Below are positions 35,026-42,000 of a stretch of DNA of 64,000 nt, piece after piece. This DNA comes from an uncultured Trueperaceae bacterium (lineage in GTDB: Bacteria > Deinococcota > Deinococci > Deinococcales > Trueperaceae). The stretch spans positions 1 to 64,000 of the forward strand of contig CALMXZ010000011.1 in NCBI GenBank assembly GCA_937873495.1, read 5' to 3'. The notes under the pieces are model-generated. The model was not told the DNA's origin. It ran no database searches and saw nothing but the letters and a program-made list of their open reading frames with translations. Both the position numbers and the translations under genes were made by a program. The first letter of the stretch is position 1; each line of letters opens with the position of its first letter.

Positions 35026-35858
35026 CTCGTAGGTCCTGCTCCTTCCGCCAGCGCGCGCCGCGCGGCTTCGGCGTACGCTCGCTCGTACCGGTAATGGGCG
35101 TCGTCCCAGAACGGCCTGGCGGCCGCGGAGAGCAGCGCCCTCTTCAGGGCGAGCGACAGTGGGTGGACGCCGAGGGCAAGGGCGACGTCGCGCCGCGGGT
35201 GCTTGCGCCAGACGCGCACGTGCGCGGCCCCGGCCGAACCGGCCTTGGCCTCGAGGTCGTCCAGGAACCCTTCGTCCCAATGCTCGACGAGCACCTCCGG
35301 CAGCAGCTCGAACACAGCGCCCGCCGCCTTGAGGCGCAGCGCGAGGTCCGGGTCTTCGCCCCCGTAGGACGAGAAGGTCGTGTCGTAGCCGCCGACCTGC
35401 CAGAACAGGGCGGCGGGGACGCTAAGCGAGCGGCTCACGACGTTCCACCAGCCGCGCACGACCTTGAGCGTCCAGCCCCTGCTCAAGTGCTCGGGGAGCG
35501 CCTCGCGGCTCAAGCCCACCCGCAGCGGCGCCTTGTGGAGGGCGAGGTTGGCCGCCAGCCAGCCGGGGCGCGGGATGACGTCGTCGTCGCTGAAGAGCAG
35601 GATCGCGCCACGCGCAACGCGCGCGCCCTGGTTGCGGGCGAAGGCGGCGTGCCTGCCGGGCGTCGTCAGCCAGGAGAGGCCGTAGGGCGGCTGGTAACGG
35701 GCAAGGAACCGCTCCGTGCCGTCGCTGCAGCCGTCGGCGACCACGATCACCTCGAAGTCGACGCTCTCCCCCTCCAACGCGCGCAGCTTGCGTTCGAGCA
35801 GTGCGCGCCGGTCGTGGGTCGGAACGACCACGGAGACGGCTGGGACGGCTCCGCTCAC
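35022..35858 (-). CDS. family 2 glycosyltransferase located inside the trp operon
   Basis: 278 residues, GT-A fold. SVVVPTHDRRALLERKLRAL is the first strand-helix, VVADGCSDGTERFL binds the nucleotide, FSDDDVIPRPGWL carries the DxD-type metal site, and VGGYDTTFSSYGGEDPDLALRLKAAG gives the ED motif. There is no signal peptide or obvious membrane helix. It starts four bases after trpG and overlaps trpD by four, so it is a full member of the trp operon. No trp-related function is known for this family; the acceptor is unknown. Confidence 0.88.
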   Translation of the reverse strand: MSGAVPAVSVVVPTHDRRALLERKLRALEGESVDFEVIVVADGCSDGTERFLARYQPPYGLSWLTTPGRHAAFARNQGARVARGAILLFSDDDVIPRPGWLAANLALHKAPLRVGLSREALPEHLSRGWTLKVVRGWWNVVSRSLSVPAALFWQVGGYDTTFSSYGGEDPDLALRLKAAGAVFELLPEVLVEHWDEGFLDDLEAKAGSAGAAHVRVWRKHPRRDVALALGVHPLSLALKRALLSAAARPFWDDAHYRYERAYAEAARRALAEGAGPTR

Positions 35859-35861
35859 GCC

Positions 35862-36463
<602 letters not shown>

Positions 36464-36464
<1 letters not shown>

Positions 36465-37918
36465 CAGCCCAGCCCCCTCGTCGCCATCTCGACGGCGCGC
36501 CGCAACGCGGCCAGCTTGTTCATACACTCCTGCCACTCCGCGGCGGGGTCGGAGTCGGCGACGACGCCGGCGCCGGCTTGCAGGTGGATGCGCCCGTCCT
36601 TCACGACCATGGTGCGAAGCGTGAGGGCCATGTCCATGGCGCCGCCGGCGGCCAGGTAGCCGAAGGCGCCGGCGTACGGTCCGCGCCGCACCGTCTCGAG
36701 CTCGTCGATGATCTCCATGGCGCGCACCTTGGGGGCGCCGGAGGCGGTGCCCATCGGCAACGTGGCCGAGAGGGCGTCGAGGGGCGTACGGCCGGGCGCC
36801 AGCCGCCCCACGACCTCGGAGACGATGTGCATGACGTGGCTGTAGCGCTCGACGCGCATGAGGTCGACGACCTCGACGCTCCCCGGCGCGCTGACCCGGC
36901 CGAGGTCGTTGCGGCCCAGGTCGACGAGCATCACGTGTTCGGCGCGCTCCTTCTCGTCGGCCAGCAGCTCCGTGGCCAGCGCATCGTCGTGCGCGGCGTC
37001 GCGACCGCGCGGGCGCGTGCCGGCGATGGGCAGGGTCTCGACCCGCGTGCCGTCGGAGCGCACGAGGCTCTCGGGGCTGCTGGCCACGAGCGTCACGCCC
37101 CCGAGGTCGAGGTAGCCGAGGTAGGGGCTGGGGTTGATGGTGCGCAGCGCCCGGTAGATGGCGAACGGGTGGGCGCCGAGGTCCGCGGACAGGCGGACGC
37201 TCGGCACGACCTGGAAGACGTCGCCTGCGTGGATGTACTCGACGGCGCGCGTGACCGCCGCCATGTACTCCTCGCGCGACAGGCTGGGCTCGAACTCCAC
37301 GAGCCGCCCGGCGCGGTCGCCCGGTACACCAGGCAACGGCCCGCGCAGGCGGTCGTAGGCGGCGTCCACCAGCGCGGAGGCCCTGGCGGCGTCCGCGGCG
37401 TCGCCGACCTCGGCCGGCGCGACGATGAACAGCCGGCGCTTGAGGTGGTCGAACACGACCACGAGCTCCGGCTCGATGAAGAGCATGTCCGGCGCGCCGA
37501 TGACGTCGGGGTTGGCGTCAGGCAGGCGTTCGTACTGGCGCACGAGGTCGTAGCCGGCGTAGCCGACCGCGCCTGCCCAGAAGGGCGGCAGGTCGGGCGC
37601 CGGGCGCGTCTCGCGCACGACCTCGTCCCACATGATGCGCAGGGGGTCCGAGCTCGTGACGACGCTGGTGCCCGTCGGCCGCGTCAGGGTCACCTGATCG
37701 CCCCGCGCCTCCACGCGCAGTCGCTGGCCGGTGCCGATGAACGAGTAGCGCGCGACGCGCTCGCCCTGTTCGACGCTCTCGAGGAGGAAGGACGGGTGGC
37801 CTGCCAGCTTCAGGTAGGCGGTCAGGGGCGTCTCGAGGTCCGCCAGGACCTCGCGGTAGATGGGCTCGATGGGTGCGCGGCGGCTGAGCACAGCCTCACC
37901 CGCTTCAGGTAGGTGCAT
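36464..37918 (-). CDS. trpE: anthranilate synthase component I
   Basis: Chorismate-to-anthranilate subunit, 484 residues. The N-terminal domain contains FLLESVEQGERVARYSFIG, the Trp feedback-binding region. The chorismate-binding domain has IHAGDVFQVVPSVRLS, PIAGTRPRGRD, LVDLGRNDLGRV and PMGTASGAPKVRAMEII, plus YAGAFGYLA near the end. A short GGAG precedes the ATG. Expression is predicted to be controlled by the leader peptide and hairpins immediately upstream. Confidence 0.95.
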
Positions 37919-37950
37919 GGACGACTCCGTTCGTGGACGATCCTGGGGAG

Positions 37951-38009
37951 GCGCGCTGCCGGTCAGGGCCAGGGCAGTCGCGCGGTGGACGGCAGGTTCA
38001 GTGCTGCCG
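37951..38009 (-). promoter_or_regulatory. trp attenuator: mutually exclusive hairpins between trpL and trpE
   Basis: Read on the minus strand, four segments occur. Segment 1 is CGGCAG (38004-38009, leader codons 15-16) and segment 2 is CTGCCG (37990-37995). Segment 3 is GCGCG-A-CTGCC (37973-37983) and segment 4 is GGCAGCGCGC (37951-37960). Segments 3 and 4 form a 10-bp terminator stem with one bulge and a 12-base loop, without a U-run. Segment 2 can pair six bases with segment 1 or with CGGCAG of segment 4, so 2:4 pairing would block the terminator. A ribosome stalled at the Trp codons covers segment 1 and frees 2:4; a ribosome at the stop codon covers segment 2 and allows 3:4. Confidence 0.7.
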
Positions 38010-38051
38010 CCATCGCCAGGTGGTTCCCGTCCGACGGTGGAGTGGGGTCAT
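37998..38051 (-). CDS. trpL: trp operon leader peptide (17 residues, two Trp)
   Basis: The frame from ATG at 38051 encodes MTPLHRRTGTTWRWRQH and stops at 37998. Trp is the rarest residue, yet codons 12 and 14 are both TGG, directly upstream of trpE and of alternative hairpins. That is the layout of an attenuator sensing tRNA-Trp charging. TATACT lies seven bases before the ATG, so the transcript would begin at, or within a base or two of, the leader start codon. Confidence 0.7.
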   Translation of the reverse strand: MTPLHRRTGTTWRWRQH

Positions 38052-38058
38052 GCGCGTG

Positions 38059-38064
38059 AGTATA
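38059..38064 (-). promoter_or_regulatory. leaderless-type -10 box of the trp operon
   Basis: TATACT on the minus strand, seven bases before trpL and about 140 bases before trpE. No convincing -35 is seen. Confidence 0.6.
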
Positions 38065-38112
38065 GCCTCAAAGCCACGGTCTGGTGGGGCGGACGACCGG
38101 GGTGAGGCGCGC

Positions 38113-38910
38113 CTACTCCTTGCCTTGCGGGAGGAAGAGCCCGATGGCGTGGAAGCCGGCGTCGACGTACACGGTCTCGCCCGTGATGCCGCCGCCAAGG
38201 CGGTCGGCGAGCAGCGAGAAGCCGAGGCCGCCCACCTCCTCGTGGTCGATGTTGCGCTTCAGCATCGACATCTCCCCCGCCTGCGAGTAGAGGTCGCCGA
38301 AGCCGGCGATGGACCGCGCCGCGATGGTGCGCACCGGACCGGCGCTGATGGCGTTGACCCTGATGCCCTTGGGGCCCAGGTCGAACGCGAGGTAGCGCAC
38401 GCTCGCCTCCAACGCGGCCTTGGCAACGCCCATCATGTTGTAGTGCGGCACGACGCGTTCGGCCGCCAGGTAGGAGAGCGTGACCACGCTCCCGCCGTCG
38501 GTCATGAGGCGCGCGGCGCGGTTGGTCGTGGCGACGAGCGAGTAGGCGCTCACGTCCATGGCGGTGCGCCAGTCCTCACGCGTCGTCTCGACGAACGGAT
38601 GCTCGAAGGTGGCCGCGGGCGAGTAGGCCAGCGCATGCACGAGGTAGTCGAGCTTGCCGAACTCGCGGCCGACCTTCTCGAACATGGCGTCGATCTGCTC
38701 GTCGCTCCCGACGTCGCACTCGACCAGCAGCGGCGCGTTCAGCCCCTCGGTGAGCTTCTCGAGGGTGGGGCGCAGGCGGTCGGACTGATAGCTGAACGCG
38801 AGGCGCGCGCCGGCGTCGGCCAGTGGCTGCGCTATGGCCCATGCCAAGGAGCGCTGGTTGGCGACGCCCATGACTAGGCCCGTCTTGCCGCTTAGGTCGA
38901 TGGTGTACAT
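38113..38910 (-). CDS. fabI: enoyl-[acyl-carrier-protein] reductase (NADH)
   Basis: Last step of each fatty-acid elongation round; 265 residues. FabI-type SDR motifs: GLVMGVANQRSLAWAIAQPLA for the cofactor, the active-site YNMMGVAKAALE with Tyr-x6-Lys spacing, SYLAAERVVPHY, and ISAGPVRTIAARSI. AGGAG precedes the ATG. It follows the response-regulator gene after 36 bases on the same strand, so they may share a transcript. Confidence 0.95.
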   Translation of the reverse strand: MYTIDLSGKTGLVMGVANQRSLAWAIAQPLADAGARLAFSYQSDRLRPTLEKLTEGLNAPLLVECDVGSDEQIDAMFEKVGREFGKLDYLVHALAYSPAATFEHPFVETTREDWRTAMDVSAYSLVATTNRAARLMTDGGSVVTLSYLAAERVVPHYNMMGVAKAALEASVRYLAFDLGPKGIRVNAISAGPVRTIAARSIAGFGDLYSQAGEMSMLKRNIDHEEVGGLGFSLLADRLGGGITGETVYVDAGFHAIGLFLPQGKE

Positions 38911-38946
38911 GCTCTCTCCTTCGCGTCGGCGGTGGGGCCGAGCGCT

Positions 38947-39996
38947 TCAGCCTTCCATCATCAGTCGCTCGAAGCGTTCGCGCGCCTCGGCGGCGCGGGC
39001 GCGCTCCCCGCGTGACTCCCAGGCGTCGGCCAACCCTTCCCACGCCGTCTCGCTGTATGGCTCGTGCTCCGTCATGAGTTGGTAGAGCATCGTCGCCTGA
39101 GCGACGTCGTCGCTCGACACGGCCTTCGCGGCCGCGGTCTCGAGGAGCGTCAGGTGCGACGCCTGGAGGCTGAGCCTGACGTTGTCGACCCAGTTGGAGT
39201 CGAAGCCGGCCATGAAATGGCCCGTGTAGAGCCGGATGGCCGCGAGGAAGTCCCGCATGCTGCCCGTCTCGCGAGCCTGCCGCGCCAACTGCCGGTAGGA
39301 GTCGACGTCGTACCCGATCTGGAAGCTCTCCTGGAGGTAGTAGCGGCGGTTGGCGCTCTCGACCACGTCGCCGCCCATCACCTTGCGGAGCCGGTAGAGG
39401 GTCGTGTGGAAGCTGCTCGACGCCTTCGACTCGGTCTTGCCCGGCCAGAGAGCCTCGGCGACCTCGAAGGTCGTGACGCCGGACCGGTGCTCCAGCAGGT
39501 AGAAGAGGAACTCGAGCGCCTTGAGCGAGTCCCAGTCGAGCCTCTGCCCCTCGCGCACGACCATGGGGTGCCCGAAACCGTGAGCGGCCACGACGCCCGT
39601 GAGCGGGCGCCTCAACTCCTCGACGCGCCTGAGGCGCACCCCGACGGCCTCCAGGAGCTCCTCCTTCTTGACGGGCTTGGTGAGGTAGTCGTCGGCGCCG
39701 AGCGTCATGCCCTTGCGCATCGAGTTGCGGTCCTCGAGGGCGGTGAGGAAGAGGAACGGCACGCCGCGCAGCTCGGAGATCTCGCGCACATGGCCGTGGA
39801 ACTCGAAGCCGTCCATGGGCGGCATGGAGACGTCGGACACGATCACGTCCGGCCTCAGCCCGTCCCGGAGCTCCGCGAGAGCCTCGATCGGGTCGTCGAA
39901 AGCGATCACGTCGTACCCGGCGGAGGTCAGGGTCAACTCACTGACTTTGAGCATCGACGGCTCATCGTCGACGACTAGCACCAACGTTGTCGTCAC
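38947..39996 (-). CDS. response regulator: receiver domain fused to a SARP/BTAD-type DNA-binding module
   Basis: 349 residues. The receiver domain (1-120) has acidic Asp10/Asp11, phospho-acceptor Asp55 in VIVSDVSMPP, Thr in FLFLTALED and Lys in DYLTKPVKK. Residues about 150-225 form an OmpR-like winged helix (FEVAEALWPGKTESKASSS, TTLYRLRKVMGG), and the rest is a TPR-like bacterial transcriptional activation domain. It starts at GTG 39996, with TAAACT six bases upstream. No histidine kinase gene is nearby, so the phospho-donor is unknown. fabI follows directly and is a possible target. Confidence 0.85.
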   Translation of the reverse strand: MTTTLVLVVDDEPSMLKVSELTLTSAGYDVIAFDDPIEALAELRDGLRPDVIVSDVSMPPMDGFEFHGHVREISELRGVPFLFLTALEDRNSMRKGMTLGADDYLTKPVKKEELLEAVGVRLRRVEELRRPLTGVVAAHGFGHPMVVREGQRLDWDSLKALEFLFYLLEHRSGVTTFEVAEALWPGKTESKASSSFHTTLYRLRKVMGGDVVESANRRYYLQESFQIGYDVDSYRQLARQARETGSMRDFLAAIRLYTGHFMAGFDSNWVDNVRLSLQASHLTLLETAAAKAVSSDDVAQATMLYQLMTEHEPYSETAWEGLADAWESRGERARAAEARERFERLMMEG

Positions 39997-40002
39997 GCGT
40001 CG

Positions 40003-40008
40003 AGTTTA
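40003..40008 (-). promoter_or_regulatory. leaderless-type -10 box for the response regulator
   Basis: TAAACT on the minus strand lies six bases before the GTG at 39996. Confidence 0.6.
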
Positions 40009-40069
40009 CCAGCGCCCCGGGGCGCGGCCTCTATGAAGTACACGACGATGCGGCGGGGCGCGCGCGGCA

Positions 40070-40261
40070 TCAGTCGAGCCACTGCTCCGTCGTCTGGTAG
40101 TGCACCAGCGCGCTGTACTCCACGCCGGACCCGGTAGGCGCGGTCGAGAACTTGATGTCGACCACGATGTCGTCGCGAGCGAGGCCGGCTATGAACTCGT
40201 CCAGCTGGCGCTCGAAGTTCTCGACGCTGCGCGAGGTAACCAACTTGAACTTGACGTCCAT
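40070..40261 (-). CDS. small conserved-looking protein, 63 residues
   Basis: Begins MDVKFKLVTSRSVENFERQL and continues as an alternating strand-helix-strand pattern (DIVVDIKFST, VEYSALVHYQT). This resembles small Cse60-like or dodecin-sized proteins, but I cannot name it. A strong AGGAGG seven bases before the ATG at 40261 fixes the start; the longer open frame upstream is low complexity. It lies upstream of the response regulator on the same strand. Confidence 0.7.
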   Translation of the reverse strand: MDVKFKLVTSRSVENFERQLDEFIAGLARDDIVVDIKFSTAPTGSGVEYSALVHYQTTEQWLD

Positions 40262-40374
40262 GCGTTCACCCTCCTCTTGCCGCGGCAGGCGCCGACCGGT
40301 CGCCACGCGACGACCCGCCCCACCGCGGGCGAAACAGATGATAACCGTCGGCGCCGCCGCGACCCGACCCCTGT

Positions 40375-40380
40375 TAGCCT
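40375..40380 (+). promoter_or_regulatory. leaderless-type -10 box for the CDP-alcohol transferase
   Basis: TAGCCT lies six bases before the GTG at 40387. A second in-frame GTG directly abuts it and is therefore less likely to be the start. Confidence 0.5.
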
Positions 40381-40386
40381 GTGGCC

Positions 40387-41238
40387 GTGCCGGCAGCAGC
40401 CAAGCCTCGCCCCAGACGAGAGGTCGTGATGGTGGCCGTGCAGCCGGCGGCGAACGCCATCGTGCGGCTGCTCGCGCGTACGAGCCTGGAGCCGTGGCAC
40501 GTGGTGGCCTGTCACACGGTCCTCGGCTTCCTCGCCGCCGGCCTGGTGGCGACCAGGCAGCCGGGCAACTGGCTCGCCGCGGCGGCACTGCTGCAGGTGA
40601 AGACCGTGCTCGACAACGCCGATGGCGGCCTGGCCAGGGCCACCGGGCGCGTCACGGAGTTCGGGCGCTACCTCGACACCGTCTGCGACCTCGCCGTCAA
40701 CGTGGCGCTCTTCGCGGCGCTGGCCTCGCACGGCGCGGCCGGCGGCGGCGGGCTGGGCGCAGCAGCCGCGGCCCTGGGCAGCGCCACCGCCCTCGTGATC
40801 GTCACCCTCGCCTTGAGCGCCGATTTCGGCGCCCAGAAGCGTTACGAGGAGGCGCGGGGGCTCGGGGCTCGCCCGACGCCGGTAGCGCCGGCCCGGCGCG
40901 ACCCCTGGTACCTAGCGTTCGTGCGCGGCGTCTACCGGACCGTGTTGGCGCCACAGGACCGCGCCTACCAGGCCATGGACGGCGCCCTGTTCCGCCTCGC
41001 CGGCGGGACGGCGTGGGACGCCGCCACGGCGGGGCAGCGGCAGCGCTGGGCCGACCTCTTCTCCACCGGCGCGCTCGTCAACCTCGGCCTGAGCACCCAG
41101 TACCTGGCCCTCGGGGTGGCCCTGGCGCTCGGCATGCCCTACGCTTACGTCGTGATCTGCTGGTGTCAGTTGCCGTACCTGCTGGCCGTCCAGGCCCTGA
41201 GGGTCGCTCGCTACCGCGCGGCCGAGGGCCGGCGGTGA
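40387..41238 (+). CDS. CDP-alcohol phosphatidyltransferase family protein
   Basis: 283 residues, multi-spanning membrane enzyme that transfers a phosphatidyl or phospho-alcohol group from a CDP-alcohol. The family signature DGxxAR-x8-GxxxDxxxD is intact in NADGGLARATGRVTEFGRYL and the following DTVCD. Several hydrophobic helices follow. The product (phosphatidylglycerol phosphate, inositol phosphate or an unusual lipid) is not visible. Its stop overlaps the next gene as GTGA. Confidence 0.85.
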   Translation: MPAAAKPRPRREVVMVAVQPAANAIVRLLARTSLEPWHVVACHTVLGFLAAGLVATRQPGNWLAAAALLQVKTVLDNADGGLARATGRVTEFGRYLDTVCDLAVNVALFAALASHGAAGGGGLGAAAAALGSATALVIVTLALSADFGAQKRYEEARGLGARPTPVAPARRDPWYLAFVRGVYRTVLAPQDRAYQAMDGALFRLAGGTAWDAATAGQRQRWADLFSTGALVNLGLSTQYLALGVALALGMPYAYVVICWCQLPYLLAVQALRVARYRAAEGRR

Positions 41239-41999
41239 GCAAGCCTCGCTCCACGGGGGCCGCCGGGAGCGGCCCGGCGCGCGGACGCCCCGCCGCGCTC
41301 GTCACGGGCTCCGCCAAGGGGATCGGTAAGGCGATCGCGCTGGCGCTGGCGGCGGACGGCTACGACGTGATGGTTCACTACCGTAGGAGCCGCGCGGAGG
41401 CCGAAGCCGTGGTCGCCGCCGCCGGAGCCTTCGGGGCGCACGCCGTGGCGGCGCCCGCGGACGTGACGGACGAAGCCGAGGCCCGGGGGCTCGTCGACGC
41501 CACCTACTCCCTCTTCGGGCGGCTCGACGCGCTGGTCAACAACGTCGGCAACTACCACCAGGGCCCGCTCGCCGACCTCTCCGGCGAGGTGTGGCGCGAG
41601 ATGTTCGCGAGCAACCTCGACGCCACGTTCTACACGTGCCAGCGCGCCGTGCCGTACTTGCGGCTCGCACCGGGCGGCGGCAGGATCGTGAACCTGGGCT
41701 TCGCCGGGGCCGAACTCATCAAGGCTCGCCCGAGCATCGTGGCCTACGGGATAGCCAAGACGGGCGTCATCCTCTACTCGAAGGCCCTCGCACTCGCGGA
41801 GGCGAAGAACGGCATCACCGTCAACGTGGTGAGCCCGGGCGTCATCGAGAACAGCGTCACCAAACCGCTCAACGAGCTGCCGATGGACAGGGTCGGCCGG
41901 CTCGACGAGGTGGTCGGCGCCGTCAGGTACTTCCTCAGCCCGGCGGCCGACTACGTGACCGGGACGACGCTCGAGGTCGCCGGGGCCTGGAACGTGTGA
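41235..41999 (+). CDS. SDR-family oxidoreductase (FabG-like)
   Basis: 254 residues. Rossmann motif TGSAKGIGKAIA, NNVGNYH at strand 4, and the catalytic Tyr-x3-Lys in VAYGIAKTGVILYSKALA; PGVIENS follows the active site. The catalytic Ser position reads NLGFAGAE rather than the usual Ile-Ser-Ser, so activity is uncertain. It could act as a 3-oxoacyl or pteridine-type reductase. GTG start overlaps the CDP-alcohol transferase stop, and polA begins two bases after this gene, so the three form one operon. Confidence 0.85.
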   Translation: MSKPRSTGAAGSGPARGRPAALVTGSAKGIGKAIALALAADGYDVMVHYRRSRAEAEAVVAAAGAFGAHAVAAPADVTDEAEARGLVDATYSLFGRLDALVNNVGNYHQGPLADLSGEVWREMFASNLDATFYTCQRAVPYLRLAPGGGRIVNLGFAGAELIKARPSIVAYGIAKTGVILYSKALALAEAKNGITVNVVSPGVIENSVTKPLNELPMDRVGRLDEVVGAVRYFLSPAADYVTGTTLEVAGAWNV

Positions 42000-42000
42000 C

